Origin: Pseudomonas alkylphenolica
GTDB taxonomy: Bacteria; Pseudomonadota; Gammaproteobacteria; Pseudomonadales; Pseudomonadaceae
Length of the DNA: 64,000 nucleotides
Assembly: GCF_004025535.1 (NCBI RefSeq)
Contig: NZ_QJRG01000047.1
Coordinates: 1,054,001-1,118,000, forward strand
Direction of reading: 5' to 3'
Shown here: positions 42,933 to 54,200 of the stretch, piece after piece
Numbering within the stretch: the first letter of the stretch is position 1
How the letters are laid out: each line of letters begins with the position of its first letter
Program-made: the position numbers and the translations under genes
Notes under the pieces: model-generated
Seen by the model: the letters and a program-made list of their open reading frames with translations, nothing else
Database searches by the model: none
Told to the model about the DNA's origin: nothing

Positions 42933-43550
42933 TCAGGACAGGTGGCGCTTGGACAGTTCGAACAGCTCGACCAGTGACTTCAACTCAAGCTTTTCAAGGA
43001 TTCGGGTCTTGTAGGTGCTGACGGTTTTCGCGCTCAGGTGCATATGCTCGGCGATGGCATTGTTCGACCGCCCCTCTGTCAAAAGACGCAGCACCGCCAG
43101 CTCTTGGTCTGACAGTTTGCTCAGGCGCTGTTGTTCGGTTAAGGCCGGGCCTTTCTGCGTCGACAGGTCGGGGAAGGTTGAATAGCCCCTGACCATGGCC
43201 TTGAGTGCAGACAGCAGTACCTCGAGGTCTTCGTCTTTGTGCACGAAGGCACTGGCGCCGGCCTCGATGCAACGACGGGCAATAAGGTCAGCCGGTTGAC
43301 CGGTCAGCACCATGATGCGTGGCACAGGCTCAAGCCCATGCAGACGTTTGATCACATTGAGGCCGTCAATGCCTGGCAGGCCGATATCGAGTATCACCAC
43401 ATCAGGTTTGAGGTCGCGGGCCATTTGCGTCGCGCTGGAGCCGTCAGTGGCTTCGCCGACCACAGTGAAATGCTGGCTTTCGCGGTGCAGCAGCGTGCGC
43501 AAGGCAAGGCGGGTGGTGGGGTGATCGTCGACGATCAAAACAGTGGTCAA
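42933..43550 (-). CDS. NarL/LuxR-type response regulator (BvgA/EvgA/RocA-like)
   Basis: A 205-residue regulator: receiver (VLIVDDHPTTRLALRTLLH, Asp in VVILDIGLPGIDG, K in AFVHKDEDLEV) and a LuxR helix-turn-helix (LSDQELAVLRLLTEGRSNNA, SAKTVSTYKTRILEKL). The start codon is TTG at 43550, eight bases after AGGAG, with no better choice. It is the obvious partner of the EvgS-type kinase that follows, and such pairs control virulence, acid resistance or fimbriae in other bacteria. Targets here are not shown. Confidence 0.88.
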   Translation of the reverse strand: MTTVLIVDDHPTTRLALRTLLHRESQHFTVVGEATDGSSATQMARDLKPDVVILDIGLPGIDGLNVIKRLHGLEPVPRIMVLTGQPADLIARRCIEAGASAFVHKDEDLEVLLSALKAMVRGYSTFPDLSTQKGPALTEQQRLSKLSDQELAVLRLLTEGRSNNAIAEHMHLSAKTVSTYKTRILEKLELKSLVELFELSKRHLS

Positions 43551-43952
43551 TGCGCAACTCCTTGTCGAGTTTGTGGGCGATTTCCCGAATCATTCAGGAG
43601 GGCGGGTCTGGCCGGGGCCGGAACGGCGCCAACAATACGTCGAATCAGGGAGTTTGAGTACGGGGAGTATAGTCTTGTTGAAAAATACCGGTGTCGTTTG
43701 GGGAAATTCCTACAGGTGATTTGTTAATGCCTGTCAGTCAACGCTTAGGGCTCAGCAGCCTGCAGGCGTTATGGGCCCTCAGTAGAGCGCTTGAACTCTG
43801 TAGGTTGCATTTTTGGCGAGCGGTAAAAAAAGGCCGTAACCACCCCCATCGGTGGTTACGGCCAAAGCGGGGAGAGGAACACGTTCGTCAGCTTCGGCTG
43901 ACCAGGTTGTGGGAAAGGCCGTAGCCGCTCCCGCAACCGTTAAACAACAACC
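43551..43952. other. intergenic region between the response regulator and the curlin operon
   Basis: About 400 bp. It holds the upstream region of the minus-strand response-regulator gene (about 43551-43700) and the curlin operon terminator (43825-43863). A short plus-strand ORF here runs through the terminator and is not credible. Confidence 0.6.
43825..43863 (-). terminator. strong terminator of the curlin operon
   Basis: A perfect 13-bp stem, GGCCGTAACCACC (43832-43844) with GGTGGTTACGGCC (43851-43863). On the minus strand it is followed by seven T (43831-43825). It lies 90 bp after the csgA stop. Confidence 0.9.
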
Positions 43953-45398
43953 TTACTGCTGCAGTACGGTGGCCTTGTTGCCCGTACCAAACTGATCGAC
44001 GGTTGCGGTCATGCTTGCACCGCTCTGTTCGACTGTGGCCTGGTTGAAGGAGCCGCCCTGGGTGACATAGGCGACGTTGACACCGTCGGTTTGCTTGATG
44101 ATGGCGCTGTTGTTGTCGCCATACAGCTGCCAGGTGGAGCTCTGGTTACCGTTACCCGACTGATCGAGCTTGATGCTGTTGCTCTCGCCGACGCTGGAAC
44201 CGGTGGCGTAGTTGTTGCTACCACGCTGATCGGCAATCAGCAGGTTGTCGGTACCGTTCTGTTCAAAGTACAGCTCGTTGTTGGTGTCGGCCTGGATGAG
44301 TTCGGCGGTGTTGGTGGTACCGGTCTGGCTCAACCGCGCAATCTGGCCGACATCATTCTGGGTCAGGTTGGCGCTGTTGCCACTGCCGTTCTGGTCGATC
44401 TGGGCGCGTTGTCCGCTGCCAAACTGGCCACCAGGCTTGTCGCCTTTCCAGTTGCTCGCCAGCACCTTGTTGCCGTCACCGCTGGAGGTGACTTCAAGCA
44501 CATGGTTGTCGCCATTCTGGTAGGTAAAGCTGATGTTGCCGCTACCGGACTGGGTCAAGGTGGTCTGCGACTGCAGCGACTCGAACTGGTCGGCGTAGAT
44601 GGCGTTGAGGTCACCCACCTGAACAATGCTGGCGTAGTTGTTTTCACCGAAGCTCTGGTCGATGACACCTTCGTTGGTCTGGCCGTTCTGGTTGGCCGAC
44701 GCTTCACTGGCTTTCTGGGTGTCCTGCCAGATCTCGATGGAGTTGGACTTGCCGTTCTGGTCAACCACGGCGGTGCCGCCCTGGCCTTCGCGCTGATCGG
44801 CATAGGCCCAGTTACTTTCACCGGCCTGATAGATGCCGATCTGGCCGTTGGAGTGGTTGATGTGTTCGGCGGCGCTGTAGTTGTCGGTACCGCTCTGGGT
44901 GGATTGCGCGTTGTTGCCACCGCCACTGAACAATTGCTCGACGAAGGCACGGTTGTCATTACCGTATTGCTCGGTGACACCCTGGCTGCCGTTCTGGCTG
45001 TCCTGGTAGACAAACGAGAAGTTGCCGATGCCTTCCTGCGTTTGCTGGGCAGTGTTTTCAGTGCCCAGCGACTGGCTGGCATGGGTGTTGTTCAGCGAGC
45101 CTTGCTGTTGCTGGTTGATCTGGCTGCCAAACTCGTACAGCTGCTCGGCGTAGCCGGCGTTATAGTCACCGGTCGCGTGTTGCAGGATGGCACTGTTGCC
45201 GCCTTCCTGCAGGGACGCGTGGTTGTTGCCTTCACCGTTCTGGGTCTGGCTTACGGTGCTTTGCGGGGCCGCTCTCTGTTTGACTTCGGCGATATTCTCT
45301 TTGCCGTCCTGACTCTGGGTGGACTGGCTGTTGTCGGCCATTACCTGGCCGGCCAGGGCCAGGACAATGGCGGCGCTTAAGGGGGCGAGCTTGTTCAT
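43953..45398 (-). CDS. csgA: very large curlin-repeat protein (CsgA-like amyloid subunit)
   Basis: A 481-residue exported protein: signal peptide (NKLAPLSAAIVLALAGQVMA, cut near residue 21) and then some twenty curlin-type repeats of the form Q-x-G-x-x-N-x-A, for example VSQTQNGEGNNHASL, VDQNGKSNSIEIW and ATVDQFGTGNKATVLQQ. E. coli CsgA has 151 residues and five repeats, so this is about three times longer. It should form extracellular amyloid fibres nucleated by the CsgB-like protein encoded just upstream. GGAGG precedes the ATG. No csgG, csgE or csgF secretion genes are in the window. Confidence 0.85.
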   Translation of the reverse strand: MNKLAPLSAAIVLALAGQVMADNSQSTQSQDGKENIAEVKQRAAPQSTVSQTQNGEGNNHASLQEGGNSAILQHATGDYNAGYAEQLYEFGSQINQQQQGSLNNTHASQSLGTENTAQQTQEGIGNFSFVYQDSQNGSQGVTEQYGNDNRAFVEQLFSGGGNNAQSTQSGTDNYSAAEHINHSNGQIGIYQAGESNWAYADQREGQGGTAVVDQNGKSNSIEIWQDTQKASEASANQNGQTNEGVIDQSFGENNYASIVQVGDLNAIYADQFESLQSQTTLTQSGSGNISFTYQNGDNHVLEVTSSGDGNKVLASNWKGDKPGGQFGSGQRAQIDQNGSGNSANLTQNDVGQIARLSQTGTTNTAELIQADTNNELYFEQNGTDNLLIADQRGSNNYATGSSVGESNSIKLDQSGNGNQSSTWQLYGDNNSAIIKQTDGVNVAYVTQGGSFNQATVEQSGASMTATVDQFGTGNKATVLQQ

Positions 45399-45415
45399 GG
45401 TGGAGCCTCCAGGGT

Positions 45416-45883
45416 TTAGCGGTATTGGTTGACCTGCACGCGCTGCCCGTTACCGGCCTGGATCACGGAACTCTGCAGTCCCGAGCCGGCCTGGACGATG
45501 CTGGCGCTGTTGCTGTTTCCGTACTGCTCGATTTGTGCGCGGTTGTTGCTGCCGCTTTGGGCGATCGATGCGCTGTTGCCGTAGCCTTGCTGGTTAATGG
45601 TTGCCATCAGGTCACTGCCTTGCTGCAGGATGTACGCCTCCTGAGCACCACCCGATTGCACGATCCGGCCCAGCAGGGCCTGACCGTCCTGGCCGATGGC
45701 AGCGCGATTGGAGTCACCGTTCTGTGCGATCTGCGCCTGTTGCCCGGCCGGCAGAGGCTGCAGCGACAGCGGTTCCCCCAGATCGCCGCCGGGGCCGAGG
45801 TCGGCGTTGTCCATCAGGTCGTCGGCCAGGGCGGCCTGACCGATCAGGGTCAGGCACATCAGCAAGGTGGTCAGGCGCGCCAT
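45416..45883 (-). CDS. csgB: CsgB-like curlin nucleator
   Basis: A 155-residue exported protein: signal peptide (ARLTTLLMCLTLIGQAALA), an acidic linker and about five curlin-type repeats (AQIAQNGDSNRAAIGQDGQ, INQQGYGNSASIAQSGSNN, IEQYGNSNSASIVQAGSG), ending in VQVNQYR. The size and the repeat number fit CsgB, which nucleates CsgA on the cell surface. It is 17 bp before csgA and 17 bp after the large Ig-like protein gene, within one operon. Confidence 0.85.
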   Translation of the reverse strand: MARLTTLLMCLTLIGQAALADDLMDNADLGPGGDLGEPLSLQPLPAGQQAQIAQNGDSNRAAIGQDGQALLGRIVQSGGAQEAYILQQGSDLMATINQQGYGNSASIAQSGSNNRAQIEQYGNSNSASIVQAGSGLQSSVIQAGNGQRVQVNQYR

Positions 45884-45900
45884 GGTCGAATCTCCCGGGT

Positions 45901-48141
45901 TTACTGCACGACAACCGGCACGGTACGGACAGTGCCCTGGCTGCTACGGATCGTCGCCGACGGTGTTGCTGTCGGGATCACCGTGGTGGTGTTGCTTACC
46001 GTCAACCGCCAGCGTCCGGTCAGCGGAACGGTGGTGGTGCCGAGGGTGACCAGCCCGGTCGGGGTGGTGACCTGGACGGTGATGGTGTTACCGGTGGTCA
46101 CCGACGAGGTGCCGGAGAAGTCCCAGTTGAAGCGGTTGTTGGAACGCGCCGCGACGGTGGCGGTGGTGACCGCAAACGTCTCTGCCGCTGGCCGTGGCGA
46201 GACCTGTACGGTGACCGTTGCCGGTGCCGACAGGGCGCCGAGGCTGTCCCGGGCGATGTAGCTGAAGGTGGCGGCAAAGGCTGCCGTGACGGTGGCCGGT
46301 GGGGTGTAAGTGACCTGGGTGCCGTCGGTGGTCACCGTGCCGCGTCCAGGGGCGGGTTGGGTGACACTGTTGACTGCCAGGGGCACGTTGCCTTCCGGAT
46401 CGGTGTCGTTGGCCAGCACGTTGATCGGCAGTGCGACACCGAGGGTGGCGGCAGTGTCGCCAACGGCGGTTGGGGCCTGGTTAGGTGCGACGTTGACCGT
46501 CACGGTGGTGACCGCAGACTTCAGTCCTTTGTTGTCCTGGGCACGGTAGGTGAAGGTCGCGACCATCGGCGCGTTGACCACCGCTGGCGGGGTGTAGACC
46601 ACGGCAGCGCTGCCGCTGAGGGCGACCGTGCCCTGGCCGGTTGCCGGCTGGGTAAGGTCGGTGATGGTCAGCGGCACGTTGGCGTCCGGGTCGCTGTCGT
46701 TGGCCAGCAGGTTCAGGGTCAGCGGTACACCAAAGCTGGTGCTGCCCACGTCTGCTTGCGCGACCGGTGCCTTGTTTTCCGCTTCGGCCGGGGCGTTGCC
46801 GACGATCACCACCGCCTCGGTGTCACTGCCACCGGCAGCCGACTTGATGGTGACAGTGGCGGGTGGCTGCGGCAGGTCATTGACGGTCAGTGTTTGCAGG
46901 TTGCCCGACCTGGACATGCGGCCATAGCCTTGGGCGACCATGTCCGGCGGTTGCACTTCGTCACTGGAGCGGGCTTCGATGTGCAGGCGTTTGTGGGCCC
47001 AGTCGTACTGTGCGGTCTCCACTTTGACCACGTCGGTAAGCTTGCGTGACAAGGCGGTAGGGCGCAGTGCGGAAGTCGGGTCGGTCGCCGTCACGACAAT
47101 CACTGGCGGTGGCGCGGCGCTGCTTAAATGGTTGGCGAAGAACAGGCCATTTTCGTCGGACCGCAAGTCGAACTTGCACGGCGTAGGCGGGGTGCCAGGG
47201 ACCAGTGCCAGGGTGTCACGGAAACACAGGGTGGCGGTGCTCGGCGCCTTGGCATACACCTCGACCCGGGTGCCGAGCGAGTTGCGCCGGTAGGTGGCAC
47301 GTTCCAGTTCGGCAGCAATCTGTTTGCGATTGTCATAGATCTTGCCGGACACGGTAAAGAGGTTGGTCTCGATTTTCCCGGGGGGGCCCTCGATACGTAC
47401 AAAGTTTGTATTGTACGGGCTGCCGGTCACCGCTTCGGTCAGGTTCGGATCGCCGACAAAACGTTCGACCTCACCCGTATCCGGGTTGACCGCCGTGTAG
47501 GGGGTGTTAACGGCGTTGACGCTTTGCAGGAACGGGCCGAGTGCGCCATTGAGTACGCCGCCAAAGTTGCCCGGTGCACCGATACCGACGTCGCGGGTGA
47601 TGTTGATGGCGCGCCGTCCGGGGGTGGTGACGTTAACCGTCTCGACGCCATAGGGGTGGGTGATTTTGTAGGTACCGGCCTGCGGTACCGAGACGCGAAT
47701 ACGGATGCGGGCGAAACTTTGCTGGTCACCATCGACCGGGTTCTCGGAAGCGAACGCGGCTTCGATACCCGCCACGTACACATCCATTTCATAGCCGCTG
47801 TTGCCGACGGCCGGGATCGAGGTTTCCGCCAGGTACCAGAACATTTCCGGTGGCCAGTTATCCGGAAACACCAGAGGCAGTGCATCGTCATAGATGCCGG
47901 GTTCGGGCAGCAACGTACACATATAGGCCGGGGGAACCGAAGCGGGTACCCGGGTACTGACAGCCCTCGACTGGCACAGCTCCATGGCCAGGTCATTGCT
48001 GTCCTGGTACCACATTGGATAGCGCCCCGTGGCGAGGGTGTAAGGGCCAGGGTCGACAGCCTTGAGCGCGGCCCAGGCGCTGCCGGTCAGCGTAAGGGAA
48101 AGCCCGGCGGCGCACAGGGCCAGGCGTGGCCAGTTGTTCAT
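45901..48141 (-). CDS. large exported protein with paralogous N-domain and two cadherin-like repeats
   Basis: A 746-residue secreted protein. After the signal peptide, an N-terminal domain of about 370 residues (VDPGPYTLATG, WYQDSNDLAMELC, THPYGVETVNVT, RRAINITRDVGIGAPG, GDPNLTEAVTGSPYNTNF) is paralogous to the protein encoded upstream. Then come two tandem cadherin/Big-like domains (LLANDSDPDANVPLT and VLANDTDPEGNVPLA, each ending GTV...YTPPA) and a threonine/valine-rich C-terminus. I favour ATG 48141, after AGGAGG, over an ATG at 48180 overlapping the upstream stop. Probably a surface or matrix adhesin of the curlin operon; no family name known to me. Confidence 0.75.
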   Translation of the reverse strand: MNNWPRLALCAAGLSLTLTGSAWAALKAVDPGPYTLATGRYPMWYQDSNDLAMELCQSRAVSTRVPASVPPAYMCTLLPEPGIYDDALPLVFPDNWPPEMFWYLAETSIPAVGNSGYEMDVYVAGIEAAFASENPVDGDQQSFARIRIRVSVPQAGTYKITHPYGVETVNVTTPGRRAINITRDVGIGAPGNFGGVLNGALGPFLQSVNAVNTPYTAVNPDTGEVERFVGDPNLTEAVTGSPYNTNFVRIEGPPGKIETNLFTVSGKIYDNRKQIAAELERATYRRNSLGTRVEVYAKAPSTATLCFRDTLALVPGTPPTPCKFDLRSDENGLFFANHLSSAAPPPVIVVTATDPTSALRPTALSRKLTDVVKVETAQYDWAHKRLHIEARSSDEVQPPDMVAQGYGRMSRSGNLQTLTVNDLPQPPATVTIKSAAGGSDTEAVVIVGNAPAEAENKAPVAQADVGSTSFGVPLTLNLLANDSDPDANVPLTITDLTQPATGQGTVALSGSAAVVYTPPAVVNAPMVATFTYRAQDNKGLKSAVTTVTVNVAPNQAPTAVGDTAATLGVALPINVLANDTDPEGNVPLAVNSVTQPAPGRGTVTTDGTQVTYTPPATVTAAFAATFSYIARDSLGALSAPATVTVQVSPRPAAETFAVTTATVAARSNNRFNWDFSGTSSVTTGNTITVQVTTPTGLVTLGTTTVPLTGRWRLTVSNTTTVIPTATPSATIRSSQGTVRTVPVVVQ

Positions 48142-48176
48142 GTTGCCTCCTGCTACGGAACGTGGCGTGATGATGT

Positions 48177-49523
48177 TCATGGCACGAGCTCCACTTCTTC
48201 GCTGTCGCTACCACCTTTGGTACTGCTCACCGTGACCGTGGCCGGAGGAATCGGCGTGTGTCGGGTGGTGAACGACTTGACTGCGCCATCGCCGCTCAGG
48301 TCGCTGATCGGCACACCATTGCCGGTGGTGGCTGTGAGGTCGGTGGCACTGGTTTCATCACTGGTTGAAGCAACCACGGTCAGCTCGCCGGAAGACAAGC
48401 TGTACTCGGCACGCTGGATGACGACCAGGTCGGTCAGTGGCAGGGTCAGGGTGGTCGGGGTGTTACTGGCGATTGCCAACTGGTTGTCGGCGGTCACCTG
48501 CAGGTTCACCGGCAGGGTGGGATTGAGCGCCGACTGGCCATACCAGGCACCGGTGCCGTTGGCTTCGGTGAGGCTCAGGGTCGGGGTCTGGCTGATCAGC
48601 GTGGCTGTACCCGGTGGTGGCGGCGCCTGCACGAAGACGTCTTGCTGGGCATGCAGGACGCCGTCCTCTTCGTGGCGTGAATAGGTGCTGCGCTGGGCAA
48701 TGACCGGGGTAGGGCGTACGGTCTCGGAGAGTTTCCCGGAGATCGAGAACAGCGTGGTGCGCAAGTCCAGGCCGTTGGGGCCTTCGATGCGTACGAAGTT
48801 GGTGTTGAACGGACTGCCGGTGACCGCTTCGTTGAGGTTCGGGTCGCCGATAAAGCGCTCACTGACACCGGTTTCCGGGTTGCGTTCGGTATAGGGGCCA
48901 CCCACACCACGCAGGAACGGGCCGACATCACCTTTCAGGGCACCGGTGTAGGTTTTCGGCGAGCCGATGCCGATGTCGCGGGTCATGTTGATCGCGCGAC
49001 GTCCGCCGGCGGGCACATCGAACACTTCAACGCCGTAGGGGTGGGTGACGATGTAGGTGCCTGCAGTTGGCACATCCACGCGAATACGTACGCGGGCAAA
49101 ACTGACCTGGTCGCCATCATGCACATCTTCAGCAGCGAAGGCCGCCTCGATCGCGGTACCGTAGCTCAGGTCTATGCCACGTGCAGCGTCGACAATCGCC
49201 GCATCGGCGGTGAACCAGAAGGTTTCGTCGGGATAGTTATCAGGGAATGCGATGGGTTGGGTGTCGTCGAAGACACCCGGTGCCGGATTCAGTACGCACA
49301 TGTACGAAGGCGCACCGGGGGCGCCGGCCACCCGTGAGCTGACTGCCTTGGTCAGACACAGGTCGAGTACCCGGCCATGAGTGTCTTGGTACCAGGCCGC
49401 AAAACCACCGGTAGCCGGTGTGTAAGGCCCGGGGTCAACGTCGTACAGCGCGGCCTGGGCCGGTGCCTGGGTCAGGCTGGCCAGTACCAGCAAGGCCAGT
49501 GGGTGGGGCGTTGGACGGTGCAT
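48177..49523 (-). CDS. exported protein, paralogue of the next gene's N-domain
   Basis: A 448-residue secreted protein and the first gene of the curlin operon. Signal peptide (LALLVLASLTQAPAQAALY), then the same domain as the downstream gene (VDPGPYTPATGG, WYQDTHGRVLDLC, THPYGVEVFDVP, RRAINMTRDIGIGSP, GDPNLNEAVTGSPFNTNF) and a shorter C-terminal part that ends PPATVTVSSTKGGSDSEEV, a motif also present in the paralogue. It lacks the cadherin-like repeats. Two conserved cysteines near residues 56 and 76 could form a disulfide. Function unknown; the operon context suggests a fibre- or matrix-associated protein. Confidence 0.75.
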   Translation of the reverse strand: MHRPTPHPLALLVLASLTQAPAQAALYDVDPGPYTPATGGFAAWYQDTHGRVLDLCLTKAVSSRVAGAPGAPSYMCVLNPAPGVFDDTQPIAFPDNYPDETFWFTADAAIVDAARGIDLSYGTAIEAAFAAEDVHDGDQVSFARVRIRVDVPTAGTYIVTHPYGVEVFDVPAGGRRAINMTRDIGIGSPKTYTGALKGDVGPFLRGVGGPYTERNPETGVSERFIGDPNLNEAVTGSPFNTNFVRIEGPNGLDLRTTLFSISGKLSETVRPTPVIAQRSTYSRHEEDGVLHAQQDVFVQAPPPPGTATLISQTPTLSLTEANGTGAWYGQSALNPTLPVNLQVTADNQLAIASNTPTTLTLPLTDLVVIQRAEYSLSSGELTVVASTSDETSATDLTATTGNGVPISDLSGDGAVKSFTTRHTPIPPATVTVSSTKGGSDSEEVELVP

Positions 49524-49577
49524 GAGTGTTCCCTCTCGCGTGTGGGCCCATGGACTTGGGTCGTCTGCTGAGGGTTT

Positions 49578-49593
49578 GGCAACATCCGTACCA
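49578..49593 (-). promoter_or_regulatory. sigma54 promoter of the curlin operon
   Basis: On the minus strand, TGGTACG-GATG-TTGC: the -24 GG (49592-49591), ten bases, and the -12 GC (49580-49579). It matches the consensus TGGCACG-N4-TTGC at 10 of 11 fixed positions. Transcription would start near 49567, about 45 bases before the first gene. An activator such as MnxR is needed. Confidence 0.8.
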
Positions 49594-49759
49594 ACATGCT
49601 CAAAGCCTTGTGTGGCCTGGCTTGCAGCAAAAATCCGGGGTGCTGGAATGCGCGCCTATCGGGGCCGGAGCCCCAGGGTTGGGGGCAAACGGGGGAGCGT
49701 GCGGGGCAATCGGAATTAACTGCGCTATAAGATAAGAAGTCATCTGCCTGGAGTTTGCG

Positions 49760-51229
49760 ATGGACCTGCAATCACGCCTGGAGTCGTCATCCCTGCCAGC
49801 AAGCGAGCACCGTCCGGTAGCCAGCAAACGGCCGTTCAACCTGCTGCGCTGGTATGCCTTTGTCAGCCTGGCGATCATCCTGTCGGTGGCAGTAGGCTTG
49901 GGCCTGATTTCCAGTCGCTTCGTGATCAACGAGAGCATCGAGCGCGACGCCTTGCTGACGGCCCAGTTCATTCAGTCCATCGCCCTGGCGGAAGTGCGTC
50001 ATGTGTCCATTCCCAATGTGCGGACCATGGGTGAACTGCTCGACCCACGCCTCGATGAAAGCTTCCCCGACGTCAACCCGGAGGCGCGCCGCGCTGCCCG
50101 CGGCGAGTTTCTCGATCACATCGCTCATTTGCCCGACATGTTGCTGGCCAATATCTATGCGCCGGACCGGATCGTGATCTGGTCGAGTAACCCGGCGCTG
50201 GTAGGGCGCATGATCGAATCCGACGAAGACCTGGAGCGCGCATTCAACGACAAGATCCGGGTGTCGGCCAGTTACCACAGCGTTGATCAGGCGCGGGCCG
50301 AGCAAAAATTCATTACCCCGCCCGAGCACCTGTTCATCGAGAACTACATTCCGCTGTTCGATGCCGATGGCGTGAATGTCACCGCGATGGTCGAGATCTA
50401 CAAAGAGCCGCGCGACCTGATCGGGCGTATCGAACGTGGCTTGATCCTGATCTGGATGGCCGTCGCGCTGGGGGCGACGCTGGTGTACAGCGGTCTGTAC
50501 TGGCTGATGTACCGGGCCAACCGGCAATTGGCAGCGCAACAAAAGCGCTTGATCAACAATGAAACCTTCGTTGCCTTGGGTGAGATGTCGTCGGCGGTGG
50601 CGCACAGTCTGCGTAACCCGTTGGCGAGTATTCGTTCCAGTGCAGAGCTGGCCCAGGAAATCGAAGAGGGGCCGGCGCAGAAGAACATTGGTGACATCAT
50701 CAGCCAGGTCGACCGCATGTCGCACTGGGTGCGGCAGTTGCTGCAATCCTTGCGGCCACTCAATGACGCCGCAGAAGTCGTGGAACTTGATCGCGTGTTG
50801 CAGGACAGCCTTCAGGCGTTCAGCTTGCAGCTCAAGCGTCAGGGTATCGAGGTTCGGCGCGATGACCTGGCCAACGTCAAGGTGCTGAGCCAGCCAGTGT
50901 TGCTGGGTCAGATTTTCAACAGCCTGATCGCCAATGCGCTGGAAGCCATGGGTGACGGCGGCACCTTGCGCGTCGAGCAGGTTCACCAAGGCCGCAAAAC
51001 CCTGGTGTTGCGCCTGTGTGACAATGGCAAGGGCATGAGCGTCGAGCAGATGCGCATGGCCTTCAAGCCTTTTTACACCACCAAGCAGGGCGGATTAGGG
51101 GTCGGTCTGGTCCTGGTCAAGCGGATCATGGAGCGCTTTGGCGGGTCGGCGCGCCTGCACAGTCGTGAAGGCAAGGGTACCTGTATGCAACTGACTTTCC
51201 GGGTGGCGCGTGAGCCGGCGCCCAACTGA
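49760..51229 (+). CDS. mnxS1: histidine kinase MnxS1
   Basis: A 489-residue kinase: membrane helix (about residues 28-50), a periplasmic domain of about 180 residues, a second helix (LILIWMAVALGATLVYSGLYW, partly quoted: IWMAVALGATLVYSG), then an NtrB-like dimerisation domain with His282 in SSAVAHSLRNPLASIRSSAE, and an ATPase domain (NSLIANALEAMGDGG, GGLGVGLVLVKRIME). It is strongly similar along its whole length to the kinase at 55292, with the histidine at the same residue number. In P. putida GB-1, paired MnxS1 and MnxS2 kinases act through MnxR and are needed for Mn(II) oxidation. The signal is not known. Confidence 0.8.
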   Translation: MDLQSRLESSSLPASEHRPVASKRPFNLLRWYAFVSLAIILSVAVGLGLISSRFVINESIERDALLTAQFIQSIALAEVRHVSIPNVRTMGELLDPRLDESFPDVNPEARRAARGEFLDHIAHLPDMLLANIYAPDRIVIWSSNPALVGRMIESDEDLERAFNDKIRVSASYHSVDQARAEQKFITPPEHLFIENYIPLFDADGVNVTAMVEIYKEPRDLIGRIERGLILIWMAVALGATLVYSGLYWLMYRANRQLAAQQKRLINNETFVALGEMSSAVAHSLRNPLASIRSSAELAQEIEEGPAQKNIGDIISQVDRMSHWVRQLLQSLRPLNDAAEVVELDRVLQDSLQAFSLQLKRQGIEVRRDDLANVKVLSQPVLLGQIFNSLIANALEAMGDGGTLRVEQVHQGRKTLVLRLCDNGKGMSVEQMRMAFKPFYTTKQGGLGVGLVLVKRIMERFGGSARLHSREGKGTCMQLTFRVAREPAPN

Positions 51230-51350
51230 TCGAACCCCTGTAGCAAGACCCGAAGCTGGGGGATGTTTTCCCCACTTTGTGCGGACATGGGGTGATAAGA
51301 GATTAAGTTAAGTAGCTGATATTTAACGACTACACATTTTGAAACATCTT

Positions 51351-51366
51351 TGGCCAAGTAATTGCA
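51351..51366 (+). promoter_or_regulatory. sigma54 promoter of the multicopper oxidase gene
   Basis: TGGCCAA-GTAA-TTGCA: -24 GG at 51352-51353, ten bases, -12 GC at 51364-51365. Transcription would start about 51377, 29 bases before the ATG. Confidence 0.75.
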
Positions 51367-51405
51367 AATCGACATTAGCGGTTCGCAATCACTGGGTGAA
51401 AGATC

Positions 51406-54186
<2,781 letters not shown>

Positions 54187-54200
54187 GCCAAGGAGCGTGC

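Noticed and set aside
43691..43924. Possible 77-residue gene between the response regulator and the curlin operon
   Set aside because: It runs straight through the 13-bp terminator stem, lacks a ribosome-binding site and has no recognisable sequence.
49610..49640. Plus-strand TGGCCTGGCTTGCA as a sigma54 promoter for mnxS1
   Set aside because: The distance between GG and GC is wrong, so RpoN could not use it.
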